From positions 44,665,598 to 44,729,597 of the forward strand of contig NC_030385.2 of NCBI RefSeq assembly GCF_001625215.2: a stretch of 64,000 nt of DNA. Reading direction: 5' to 3'. Under the pieces are notes generated by a model. The model did no database searches. It worked only from the letters and a program-made list of their open reading frames with translations, and was not told the origin of the DNA. The position numbers and the translations under genes were made by a program. Positions 24,541 to 35,820 of the stretch are shown piece after piece. The number at the start of each line of letters is the position of its first letter. Position 1 is the first letter of the stretch. This DNA is from Daucus carota subsp. sativus. Lineage: Eukaryota > Streptophyta > Magnoliopsida > Apiales > Apiaceae.

Positions 24541-25820
24541 TTGTCCTTCAACTAGAATAAGTGGGTGAATTTTACACAATATAAACATGAAGGGCATGAA
24601 AAGTACGCATCCCTGGGACAATTACAAAGGCACACAGTGTTTTTTCTCTTAAAAAAATCCTAGTTGGGCATTTGACTATTTAATGGATCAAAAATAATTA
24701 TTTTTACTTGGCAAAAAAAAAAAAAAATATATTTACTCCTGTTTACTACAAAGTATACTCACAAACGATCCTGTAAGAGCAAGTCCAATGCAATTCCCTA
24801 TTTTCAACCCCTAAAATATTATATTTTAATGGTTACTTAAAAAATTGGGGATCAAAAAACTATTTTGCTCCAACGGTGTTCCCTATTTGATTCCCTATAT
24901 TTTAAATCTATACATACTACTCAAGGAGAGAGAAAGATTGCACTGATAAATAACACAAAAATAAGAGGAGATATGAGTTGGTGATGACATGGAGCATATA
25001 GGGAGTTGCTTTTTCATCCCTCAAATAAGGGGTTGAACTTTCTCTCACCTAAAATTAACAGGGGATAGGGAGTTGCGTTGGAGGAGATCTTTTTGTTCTC
25101 AATCCTCAAATCTTGTCCATGTGGATCAAATATAGGTAAGGAATGGGTGCATTGGAGTTGCTCTAACCTCGTTAATCATTTGTAAACTATACCAATGCTC
25201 GTTCTGATAAAAACAAACAAAATATTAATCAATCTCTACTTATTTTCTGTTTCAGAATTTTATACGCATCTCCGGCCAAATATACTTCTCAAGACGGATC
25301 TAGTCAGAAGTACGGGACACGTGTAATTCGTAAATATTTTTTAATATTTTTTATCATTTTAAATTTTATAAAAATTATAAAAATATTTTTCGGAAAATTT
25401 GGAAGTAGGACAAATATTTTCAAAAAATTTAGTTGCTTCAATCCTAAATTCGTGAGCAGTGGCTTGGAAATTATAAAAACACGACATACAACTCTTCACT
25501 CAAAGCTCTGATCAACTCTTACTTCAACCGAACGAGGTACGTAGATTACAACGTTCTTCTCCTCTTGTTTAAAACTCCACTTGCTTAACATCGATCTCAC
25601 CACCTTCGTATTTTTAGCTCACAACTTACATATACTACAGTAAAAATATAATGCATCTTTTACCTGGAACGACTCTGACTATAGACGGGCAAGTCTTGCG
25701 TCCAGGATCCCGAAAATTCAGAATCATGTATATTTACTCAGACATTCATCAGTTTTGCTATGTCTTATAGTCGCAGATTGCCTTTAATTTGCTATATACT
25801 TTTGTTTAATTGATTGAGGT
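24541..25820. other. Spacer and promoter side of the UGT gene
   Basis: Contains the Tourist-like MITE at 24777-25163 (own entry). Bases 25292-25454 (ACGGATCTAGTCAG...) resemble the hAT-type sequence at 7301 and at 26369-26505 but lack clear ends. No gene seen before 25821. Confidence 0.5.
24777..25163. mobile_element. Tourist-like (PIF/Harbinger) MITE with TAA target duplication
   Basis: Starts GAGCAAGTCCAATGCAATTCC and ends GGTGCATTGGAGTTGCTC, flanked by TAA on both sides (24774-24776 and 25164-25166). A 3-bp TAA/TTA duplication is the PIF/Harbinger signature. Confidence 0.8.
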
Positions 25821-27524
25821 ATGGATTCAAGCGCAGCAGAGAAACAGGCTCATGTAGTTTGCGTACCTTACCCGGTTCAAAGCCACATAAAGGCAATGTT
25901 AAAAATGGCGAAACTCCTTCACAGCAAAGGCCTTCTAGTTACATTTGTAAATACAGAGTTCAATCACAAACGTTTCCTCAATTCAGGAGCTCTTCAATCT
26001 CTTGACAGCCTTAAGAGTTTCAGATTCGAGACATTACCTGATGGCCTTCCTGCATCTGAGGCTGAGGCCACCCAAGACTTACTTGAACTTTCTCGCGCTG
26101 TCATAGAGAACAACATGCTGCCTGCATTTCAGAGCCTTCTTTCGAAGCTCAATGCAGGAACACATAAGGTCACTTCCATCCTCTCTGACGGCTTCATGCC
26201 ATTCGCGGCTGATGCTGCACATTCACTTGGAATTCCTGTTGTTCTGCTTTGGACAATTTCTGCTTGCGGATTTATGGGATTTTATCAGTTCAGAAATTTG
26301 CTTGAAAGGGGTCTTATCCCATTAAAAGGTAAGGTTTTCCAATCTAGGGTCAACACTCGAAACTATCATGGGCGGATCTATTAAAAGGCATTGGGGAACA
26401 CGTGTCCCCCTAAATTTTTTTAACATCTTTTCATCATTCTAAAGTTTATAAAATTATATAAGTGCCTCCACAAAATTTAAAAAATATATAGGTGATACCT
26501 CCCTGAAAACATTGCAATAACATGTGCATGCAAAAGCTATATTAGTATTCACATTTCATACTATCTAGAAATTGTTCGTCATGATGCAGATGAAAGCTAT
26601 CTAACAAACGGATATTTGGACACCACAATAGACTGGATCCCAGGAATGCCAGATATCCGTTTAAGAGATCTCCCAACCGCTATCAGGACAACAGATCCAA
26701 ATAATTTCATATTTAACTTCGTCATGGAATGTACTCAGAGAGCAATAAATGGAACATCACATGTACTTCATACCTACGACGATTTGGAACAAGAACTTGC
26801 AAATGTCATCTCATCTATGTTTACCAGTGTATACACAATAGGCCCTCAACAGATGCTGCTTGACCAAATGCCACCTGATCAGGAACAGCGTCTGAAGAGC
26901 ATCGGATATAGTCTTTGGAAAGAGGATAGCACATGTCTTCAATGGCTTGACTCTAAAACAGCTGATTCTGTAGTTTATGTGAACTTTGGAAGCATAACAG
27001 TCATGTCTGCAGAGCAGCTTATGGAGTTTGGCTGGGGTCTTGCTAATAGCAATTGCTTCTTCATATGGATCATTAGGCCAGACTTGATAATGGGTGAATC
27101 CGAAGTTACTCTAGGTGTTGAATTTATGGATGCCATCAAGAATAGAGGCCTAATTTCAAGCTGGTGTGCACAAGAGGATGTCCTCAACCACGTGTCAGTG
27201 GGCGGGTTTTTAACACATGGAGGATGGAACTCAACCATAGAGAGCATATCAGCTGGAGTACCAATGCTCTGTTGGCCTTTCTTGGGAGATCAAACTATAA
27301 ACTGCAAGTACTTATGTGACCAATGGGAGTGCGGAATGGAGATACCTAATGATGTGAATAGAGATGATATGGAGAAGCTGGTTAGACTGTTGATGGACGG
27401 AATGGAGGGTAAGAGAATGAGAAACAGGACTTTGGAATGGAAGAGAAAGGCGAAAAAGGCGTGTGGTCCAGATGGCTCATCTTCTCATAATTTGGACAAA
27501 CTGGTTCTGCATTTGAAGAACTAG
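25821..27524 (+). CDS. UDP-glycosyltransferase, UGT85 family
   Basis: Cytosolic GT1 enzyme that transfers sugar from UDP-sugar to small aglycones. Two exons, 25821-26328 and 26590-27524, one phase-1 intron, 480 residues, the usual UGT85 length. The probable catalytic base is H22 in VQSHIKAM and its partner D123 in LSDGFMPF, placed by analogy with UGT85H2 His21/Asp125. The PSPG sugar-donor box spans W361-Q404: WCAQEDVLNH at its start, THGGWNSTIES in the middle, WPFLGDQ at its end. The final Gln favours UDP-glucose. Oddity: the usual QGHINPM reads QSHIKAM, so the loop next to the catalytic His is altered. The intron holds a hAT-like fragment (26369-26505). The aglycone is unknown. Confidence 0.92.
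26369..26505. mobile_element. Decayed hAT-type MITE fragment in the UGT intron
   Basis: GGGCGGATCTATTAAAAGGC followed by CACGTGTCCCCCTAAATTTT resembles the left half of the element at 7301 and the fragment at 25292. The right end is not clear. Confidence 0.45.
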
Positions 27525-27887
27525 ATTGCTAGCACTGATCTTGCATTGTCTCTGGGCTTGGCTTGTTCCTAGCATGACATGGACTTGCATCTTAGGCTTG
27601 GCTTGGCTACCTGATTCATTGTTAAATTTTATGAAAGTTCAGTATAGATCATTAAGGTTGGGATTTAATAGATGAAATAATTCGATCAGATTTAGTTTTT
27701 CGAGCACTTAATCTTCAGAGATAGATGCAACATGTCTGTGAGCTGGTAATCAGTTGTTTAGAAGAGGTGTTGGTTAATAAATGGTTATTAATTTGAAAGT
27801 CATTCTAAAGCCTAAAATTGAGTATGGGTATTTTTTTTGTTAGAAAATGAGTATGGAATTACTAATAGTAGTATTGCCTATTCTAAA
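27525..27887. other. 3' flank of the UGT gene
   Basis: Probable 3' UTR with the repeat GGCTTGGCTTG, then spacer. The last 11 bases (27877-27887) are the left direct repeat of the next element. Confidence 0.5.
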
Positions 27888-28570
27888 TTCGAAAGATCCG
27901 ATATCCGTCCGAAAAATCCGTTACCGTATTCGGGAAAAAGCGAATATAATCCGTATCCGGAATAAAACGGATATTATCCGTATTCGAATCCGGGGTTTGC
28001 GGATACGGATATGGATATATGTGTATCCGTATCCGAAATTATTATTATATGTATATATTAATACTTAAATAAATTTATTATTTACTTATATTTTTTATTT
28101 TATCATATAAATTTTGAAAAAGAATTAATATTTAAAATAGAAAAGAAACATTAAGTATCTTGCAAATGGAGAAAATGGAACTATCTTCATCAAGCTTTTT
28201 CTTTTTAAAATTGTTGCGAATAGTGTTGTTTTGTGATTTTAAGTTGTTAAAATTAATATTTTGTTTCGAAATATTTGGTCTGAATGCCCAAACTTCTGTT
28301 AAAGTATGTTATTAATTTCTAACTCGGTATACATTTGATGTTGAACGGTTCAAAATATGTTTTTTTAATTAATCTCAGAATGTATATTTGATTTTTGGTG
28401 ATGTTTAAAAAAGCGGATACGGATATTATCCGTATCCGGATAATATCCGGCCGGATACGGATACAGATCTTTTTATTCTAAAATTTGCATATCTGTATCC
28501 GGATCCGGATCCGATTTTGAGTAGGCGGATACGGATACGGATATGGGCAAATCCGTATCCGTTTGACACC
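27888..28570. mobile_element. GGATAC-rich element flanked by an 11-bp direct repeat
   Basis: CCTATTCTAAA occurs exactly at 27877-27887 and 28571-28581. The 683 bp between are built at both ends from degenerate CCGTATCCG/CGGATACGG hexamers around an AT-rich core, and finish with CCGTTTGACACCCC. Terminal arrays of short motifs and a 9-11 bp duplication suggest a Mutator-like or other non-autonomous DNA element, but matching terminal inverted repeats are not visible at the left end. Confidence 0.6.
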
Positions 28571-29601
28571 CCTATTCTAAATGATGAACAAATATTTTTG
28601 CTAAATATGTTTAAGATTCTTCATTTCAAAAAGAGCCACCCATTTATTAAGATCTAACTATATCTCTTTTTGAAAAATATTTTCAGAAGTATATTCTTTT
28701 AGGATTATAAATTGTAATAAAAAAATTCTTAATTAACTATATAAATTTACTTTTTTTAGTCATACTATAATTTCTATGAATGTTATTGGCGTCGCCCTTA
28801 TCAGACAACAATATTTAGAAAAATTAATAAAATTATAACAAAAAAGAACATAAATAAACGAGTATATAAGATTGACGATCCTTTTGAAACAGGAAGGTCG
28901 CTGTCAAGATTTTTTTTTTTGGATTTTGATTTTATGATATATTTTTTTTTTGAAACCAGAATTTATGATATTTTAGTTATAAACTATGAGTTTCTCGATT
29001 TAGCTTACTTACGTATACAAAATTCAAAAATTCACGTATAATCTAACATAATGCCGTTAAAAAAGTCAGCGACACACCAATAAAATTTAAACATATCATA
29101 AAAAGTATGAAATTAGAACTGAATTTAGGGATCACCATTTTGTGACTTTTGTCATTTCAGAATCTTTTAGAACATACAAAAATCTTCCAAAATCACTTCT
29201 TTAAATCCTCAGCAAAAGAAATCAAGATTATAATATTTTTTTATTTTTATTTTTGTAAAATAGGAAAATGTTAAAGAGTGGTTAGAAGGGTTAATCACAA
29301 GGTAGAAATCATCATTACAGCCCATTCTGTCTTAAACTCGTTCAATTAATGATTACACTGTTCCTTCTATCCCTTGTTTCTACACATTCCCCACTTGTTT
29401 TGATTTATATTCTACTCGATCCACACCAAGAATCTCCCTAACACACCCTTTTCTTTATACATCACTTGGGTCAAGAAAAGGCTCGGCTGTGTTTCATCTT
29501 TTGTGTGTGGATTGTATGTATCTTATTAAATTTTACACACACAAGGAGATGATGAATTAGTCCAAGTTGAAGCAGAAGAAGAAGAAGAAGAAGAAGATTA
29601 G
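28571..29601. other. AT-rich spacer and 5' leader of the PAN/apple-like gene
   Basis: No gene seen. A GAAGAA run (about 29575-29596) just before the start codon lies in the probable 5' UTR. Confidence 0.5.
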
Positions 29602-32600
29602 ATGGCAAGGGGAGAGTGGGGGTACTACAATGGGAGAACAAAATGGTGTTCTTATAGGAGAACCACTTTGGTTATTTGTTCAATTAACATTGGGGTTGCT
29701 CTCTATGTTCTTCACACTCTTTATAACTCCCTTTACACCTACCCTTTTAATGATCCTCAAAAAGGTGTGATTTTTATGGCTTTTGGTTGGTTTTAGCTTT
29801 GGCCCTTTTGTTAGTTTTGTCGGTTTTTGATGTTTGATGCTTGTTTATTCATGTTCTTGTGTTGTATTTGGAGAAAGGTTCAAATTTTGTTGCTTTAGGT
29901 TGGGTTTTGCACTGACCCATTTACTTATTTTGTTAATTTATTATGTTTAGTGCTTATTTGTTTATGTTCTTGTGTTGAATTTTGAAAAAGGTTTGAATTT
30001 TTCTTGCTTTAGGTTGGTTTTTGCACTGACCCAATTGCTGATTTTGTTAATTTCTTATGTTTAGTGCTTGTTTATGTATGCTCTTGTCTTAAATTTTGAA
30101 AAAGGTTTAATTTTTCTTGCTTTAGGTTGGTTTCTTGAACCGATTGATTTGCTAGTTTTGTTGATTTTGTGTTTAATGCTTGTTTTTCCATGTTCTTGGT
30201 GTATATGTAGCTGCTAGGTATACCCCTGATCAGGTTAGGAAAATGGAAGAATCAAATCATATTAGAAAAGAAGCACAACCCACTGAGCTTATTAAATTGG
30301 TGAGCATTGTTGTTACCCCAATCTAGCTAAAATTCTGTTTGGTAATTATCAGAGTGAAATTTGAATGCATATTATGCTAATGATTTGGTGTGCAAATTGT
30401 TGTGGCTTAGGTGGATGAGTTAAAGAAGGATTTTTCACGAGAAGAGAAGAAGCTTGATTTGCCATCACACTTGAAACATCAGGTAATTGATGAGATCGTG
30501 CAATTATTGAGGAGCTTGAAGTCCTCCAATGCAACTGTTCAAAATGGTGGGTGCTACTTCTATTTAATTTCTCTCTTTGACATGCTATAACAGTATCATA
30601 TATTAACTGTTTTGTGTGCTCAGTTTATAGTCAATATCGTTGTTCTGTTAATTAGTTTTAGTGCATCATAGATGACTTTCTATTTGCTACTTGTGTCCTA
30701 GGTGTATGCAGCAATTCATGAGTGTGTGTTCCTTTTGTTTCTTTTTCTATTTATCTGTTTTGCAATGTTCTGCTGATAATACAGATTAGAGCAAGATTAC
30801 AGAAATTGAATTATGTGATTGAAATCCATGGCAGCTGAAGTATCTAAGCTTCCTGGAATATTTATATATTAAATTAAGATTCCATGGATGATATTAATTA
30901 GATTAACCATGGTGTTGATATAGAGTTTGAAATTTTCTTATCTTGGAAAGAAATAAAGGGCTTCTTATTAGATAGGAGTATAATAATATATGCATGTCAA
31001 ACTTGATCCTTTTGTCTGACTATTGACCTTGACTATTGAGATTACGTCTTATAAGTTATAATACAGAACATAGCAGATAGCATCTTAAACTATACACGGG
31101 CCTCTGTGGGAAAATTGGGAAAAAGTTGATTTATAAGATGATAGAATATTTTTGTACTGAATACCTTGTTGTGGAGGGTGTTTTATCATTTGATGTTGCA
31201 AAATTTTGTCTCTCTGTTAGAACTTTATATGCATATAAGCTTCTATCATGGTTGTTGTGATGGTAACTCGAGTGAACGAGGGCCCGGCTAGCCACTAGCG
31301 AATAGTTGTTGACTAATTATCTGCTAGCCGGCAAGTTAAATATATTAAATTTTATAATTCCACTATGTATCATGAAGTTTGTGGTATCTGCATTACCAAA
31401 TATGGATCAAGACACTGAAGCCAGCGAAAAGCTTTTGCCACTTTGGCACTTTTATATATTATGATTTAGCCCTATAAAACAGCATGTTGTAGAAAATTTC
31501 AGTTTTTAAATGAACAGAATGAAAATAATCAATGAAGCGTCTCTCACAGTTCAACAAAACGGACACTGAAGTCAGCGAAAAGCATTTGCCCTATAAAACA
31601 GCATGTTGTAGGAAAATTTCAGTTTTTAAATCAACAGAATGAAAATAATCAATGAAGCGTATATAACTTATAAGTTCGTCAACATTTAAGACTGTACAAG
31701 GTGCTAAATTACTTTTAGAAATTGATATCAAATGAAGAAGGTATTATTTAGGCAAGTTTGTGGCTTTTGAGCTAGTTTACTTGGAAGGTTGAACTGAAAG
31801 ACTTCAGTAACTATGGTGTTGTGTCGGAGTGTTTGTGAAAGAATGACTTGCGAGGAGGATTGAGCGGACCACTCTGGATAAAATATTATTGTTTCTACTG
31901 TGAGGACTAAGGATTGTTAGACCGCCATGGGTTGAATATCTAGTACTTAGTGTGTTGGATTGATGTTGCTTGCTTCCCTGAGAAGTCTTGACTTTTTTTC
32001 GTAGCTGGAAATGTGTTGAAGTTGTCATTATGGAAGATTGTGTGGTTGGGGTAAGGAGATTTTTGGGCATGTTTATTAGGTTTCTAGTAGGTGGATTAAG
32101 GCAGGCCACTATGGATTGAATATTATTGCTTCTACTGTGACTCTGTGAGGAGGATTAGACCACCATGGGTTATATATGATTTCTTCTACTTTGTAGTTTT
32201 AGTAGAACGGAGAATCTTGTTGCTTCCGCAAGAAGTTTAACTTCCTATTATAGCTGGAAAGTGTGAAAGATATGATTATGAAAGACTGTGTGGTTAGGGA
32301 AAGATTTTGGGTTATGTTTAGTAGGTTTCTAGTAGGTGGATAAAGATGTGCTAGTCACTCAGGTGTATTCAAGTATGAATAGATATCTCTTTGGGAACCT
32401 ATTACTGAAGGCGTCTTCATGTCAGAGAATCATTTGAAGTTAAATTTTTTTTTTTTCTTTTGAGACCGTTGGAAGGAATTGAAAATCTACAAATACATGG
32501 AATTAGATGCTGTGGAAATGTAATGCCGAGCCATGTTACAAAAATGGTATTCTTAATTTTTTTAAGATTATCTTTGAATTGATGCATGTTGATAATTGTT

Positions 32601-34226
32601 TGTATTCTTTTTAAGTCCTGCAAGAAATTAGACTTACTCCTTTAACTAGTATAGTAGTATAGCTTGGGCCTATTTAGAACACCTGCATTTTACTAGGAAG
32701 ATTATTCTTTTCAAATCCGCTTATCAAAGCAGACTTACTTATACTAGTGAGTGTTATATTTTTATTCTTTTGAGAGTGATCTCAACTTACAGGGATTGGA
32801 ATAATTGGTAGTTGTTTCATATGTGGATATTAATATGAATTGCAACTATAAATGAGCCATAACATATTAAGTTCCCACTCCGCCTGACAGTAACATGCGG
32901 TGTCTAGGATTTACTGTTTGTTTATTTTTATGGTTTGGCAGGATATTGCTTTACTGTACACAGTGTTGAACAAACAGTTTTTCTTAGTCTTTTAGTTTAT
33001 AAATGCTATTTACTTTCTCATTGGTTTGTTTAGAAATTAGAGTTGCTTTGGGGTTAGCAGTTATAGCAATAGTACAAAATTTCAGTTGTGGCTCAGCTTT
33101 GGTCCTCGTATATTATGCGACTATGCGTCCCTTACCACGTAAAGTATTCATGTCTGTGCATTTGTTGTGTGTTATAACAATTTCTTTTGTTTCTCGATAA
33201 ACAGAAGCGATTGAAAGATGGCGCAAGCAAAAACTAAAAGAAGCTAGAGAGTTGGCTCGGGGAAATAGCATAAGTCCAACCATTCTGCCCAAGGAAGCAA
33301 GTAAATTTTTTTTCTCTTTTAAAAATTTTGTTTTGTCACAGGTGTGTGCTTACTTTACATTATATCTGTTGCCTCCTGCAAAATAGAAAACTTCTATGTA
33401 TCTCAATGAGGGGCCCTTACTATACATCGAGATTATTGCCTCTTGCAAAGTATAAAAGAAAAGAGATAAATAAATAAAAAATTCTATGGAGTCTTGTTCG
33501 AATGCTATATAGAGGTTCTCAATGTTTGTGGATGTATGCTTGTAGAAATTCTTGTTAAAGCATTAAAGTCTCGCTGGGATGACTTCAGAGATGAAATCGG
33601 TCTCTGGATACCTGTCGCCATTCCTAACAAGGAACATGATGACAAGCCTGAGGGTGAAGAAGAGTTTGGTAATACATATATATATATCCTTATATATATG
33701 TATAGTTCAAAAGTTTTGTGATGTATGAATTAACAACGAACCTTTTCTATCCAGACAGCGAAATATTAGCTGGCAGGCAGCTTCCTCCCGAGTGCAATAC
33801 CGAACGTCATACAGATTATGGTGGGGCAGCTGTTCGCTGGGGCCTGACCCACCATAAAGAGAGCGCTTACGACTGTTGTCAAGCATGTCTGGATCAAGCA
33901 AAAAATGCAAGAGAAGGCGAAAAGCGATGCAATATATGGGTATACTGCCCTTCAGAGGGGGGATGTTACTCTCCGGATATATATGAACACAAACAGCAAG
34001 AATGCTGGCTAAAATATGTATGTTGATTAATATCTTTCAAATGAAGTAATTCTCATTTGAACATGCACATTGCTTCATCGTACTAATGAAATCATTATAC
34101 TCTGTGAATCGGCAGGACGAGAAACCCCAAGTAAGCTTCAAGGACAAGTATTCCGAATCTTACAGAAACTCACATCCAAATGCTCCGCTGGTTGTTCCGT
34201 GGGTAGCTGGGATTGTAAGTGTATAA
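29602..34226 (+). CDS. Uncharacterised single-pass membrane protein with a PAN/apple-like Cys-rich domain
   Basis: Seven exons: 29602-29764, 30211-30299, 30411-30546, 33205-33300, 33546-33668, 33755-34017 and 34116-34226, all GT-AG and in frame, 326 residues. The ATG at 29602 opens MARGEWGYYNGRTKW. One membrane segment lies at about residues 21-41 (TTLVICSINIGVALYVLHTL). A charged, probably helical region follows (about 56-200, with DELKKDFSREEKK and RWRKQKLKEARELA). Residues 203-290 hold eight Cys in the pattern C, CC, C, C, C, C, C, including CNIWVYC and ECWLKY, which recalls PAN/apple modules. I remember similar unnamed plant proteins ending in SHPNAP..VPWV but no function. A lumenal or extracellular C-terminal domain is my inference. 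Confidence 0.8.
31411..32346. repeat. Two local duplications in the long intron 3 of the PAN/apple-like gene
   Basis: First, 31411-31540 is repeated at 31562-31660 (shared AAATTTCAGTTTTTAAAT and ATGAAAATAATCAATGAAGC), the second copy lacking about 30 bp. Second, a decayed unit of about 250 bp recurs: 31980-32099 matches 32230-32346 (shared AGGTTTCTAGTAGGTGGAT). The intron is about 2.66 kb, far longer than its neighbours. Confidence 0.75.
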
Positions 34227-35403
34227 TTTGGCCTACCTTAGGATGAAAGCTGACAAAAACCCATTGAAAGCAGGAGGCACGAGAGTTCTTGTCTCTAGGC
34301 AACAACGGGTGTGGTTTGTGAAGAACGCATGCTCTTACTTTTCTTGTTTCTTTCCCCCCTGTTTTTTGCGATACAAGTAGGGGGGGCTTACCATTGGTTT
34401 TCCTCAAGTTGGAGAACTCGGGGATGAGATGATCTTTTTGGTTATGAATGTAATCTTATAAATTTTAACGATGGGATAACAAGCATGCGAGTATTATTAA
34501 AGTATAGAGTTATTATTGTTTTTGATGATAGTACATTTCCCTTTCTGTATAGGAATATTCAAACTTAGAGAGCTTCCATTATATATCATGTTAGCACTGT
34601 TCAGCTTCCAGTCACAGCAGTATTGTTAAGAGGTACTTTACTCTAATTTAATACCACCTGTTCTTTTGGATCATGTATACTCTTAAGTCTTACAGTATAT
34701 ATCAACAGTCGTTGTAGAAATGAAATGAGAATAGGAATTACTAGAGTTATTGATTCAGGTATTACCTGAATTTTTTAGATAAATAGAAGATTTTTAGTCA
34801 AATCAAGTGTAATCAATGAATTGATGTTTTTTTATTAAAATTTATCGGGAATATTTTAATACATCCCGAATTTAATATATAAAACTTAAATGAGTAACTA
34901 ATATTAAAGTTTATTAATAATATAAATTATCTTATTAAAATATTTTATAATTTTTCATGACACAAGTTTTGTGCGGAAAGAATAAAAAAAGGAAATATTT
35001 TCTCACATAAATAATAATTATTTATTTTTTCTCACATATCCTGTTTTCTCTATATTATTTAACTTCTTGACTTTCGTTATATTTTCCTATTTTTTAATTT
35101 TTGTATTAATAAAATTATTATTTTAATTAATTTTTTTATAAATTAAAATTTTAATCACATATTTTCATTTTTGAAAAATAAAATCTGATATAATAATCTA
35201 CATGAGATACGTGTTAGAAAATAGAGTACAAAATAACTAAAACAATAATGATTTCAATATTTATTTATTTGTTTGACCCAATCATGAATCATTACACAAT
35301 CATTAACACAATCACACATCCTCCTCGGCAACATCATTATCAACCAAACCAAATCATCTCTCACACAACAAAACTCAAACCCAAACTCAAAAAACACAGA
35401 GAG
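34227..35403. other. Spacer between the PAN/apple-like gene and the TPR-like gene
   Basis: 3' UTR, then AT-rich DNA. The last about 150 bases are rich in A and C and are the probable 5' UTR of the next gene. No gene seen. Confidence 0.5.
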
Positions 35404-35820
35404 ATGAAGCAGAACCAAAACAAACCCTGGAGTGTCTATGACACAGTCACAAGCAGGCCCACCACGCCAGATAATCTAATGGCTGACATTAACTCTGCAA
35501 TCTCTGCACTAGAATCCAGCCGTTCAATCACACTTCTTGACCCAAAAAACAAGAACCCTCAAGCCCCTGTTACAAAACCAAAGACCCAAAATAATAATAG
35601 TATTAATAGTAACAATAATAATACTAATGATAGTTATGATGCTAAGTTAGCTGATGAGTCTTACAAAGCTGGGATGGCTTGTTTGGCTTCAGGGAAGCTA
35701 GATGAGGCTGTTGAGTCTTTGAATACTTCTCTTTTGAATTGCCCTCCTGATAGAACTTCTGCTGTTGCGAAGCTTAGGTCTCTTATTGATATTACCTCAC
35801 AGCAGCTTCCCTCCGCCTAG
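35404..35820 (+). CDS. Small TPR-like protein, conserved but uncharacterised
   Basis: Single exon, 138 residues from the ATG at 35404 (MKQNQNKPWSVYDTVTSRP). An in-frame ATG at 35248 would add 52 residues, but those are low-complexity and read like UTR, so I chose the inner start. The middle has a poly-Asn linker (about residues 63-75). The C-terminal half (SYKAGMACLASGKLDEAVES) fits a helix-turn-helix tetratricopeptide unit. No signal peptide or membrane segment. Function unknown; single-TPR plant proteins are usually adaptors. Confidence 0.65.
   Translation: MKQNQNKPWSVYDTVTSRPTTPDNLMADINSAISALESSRSITLLDPKNKNPQAPVTKPKTQNNNSINSNNNNTNDSYDAKLADESYKAGMACLASGKLDEAVESLNTSLLNCPPDRTSAVAKLRSLIDITSQQLPSA

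Noticed and set aside
35248-35403. Upstream ATG extending the TPR-like protein by 52 residues
   Set aside because: The extension is low-complexity (His, Thr, Ile) and looks like translated UTR.
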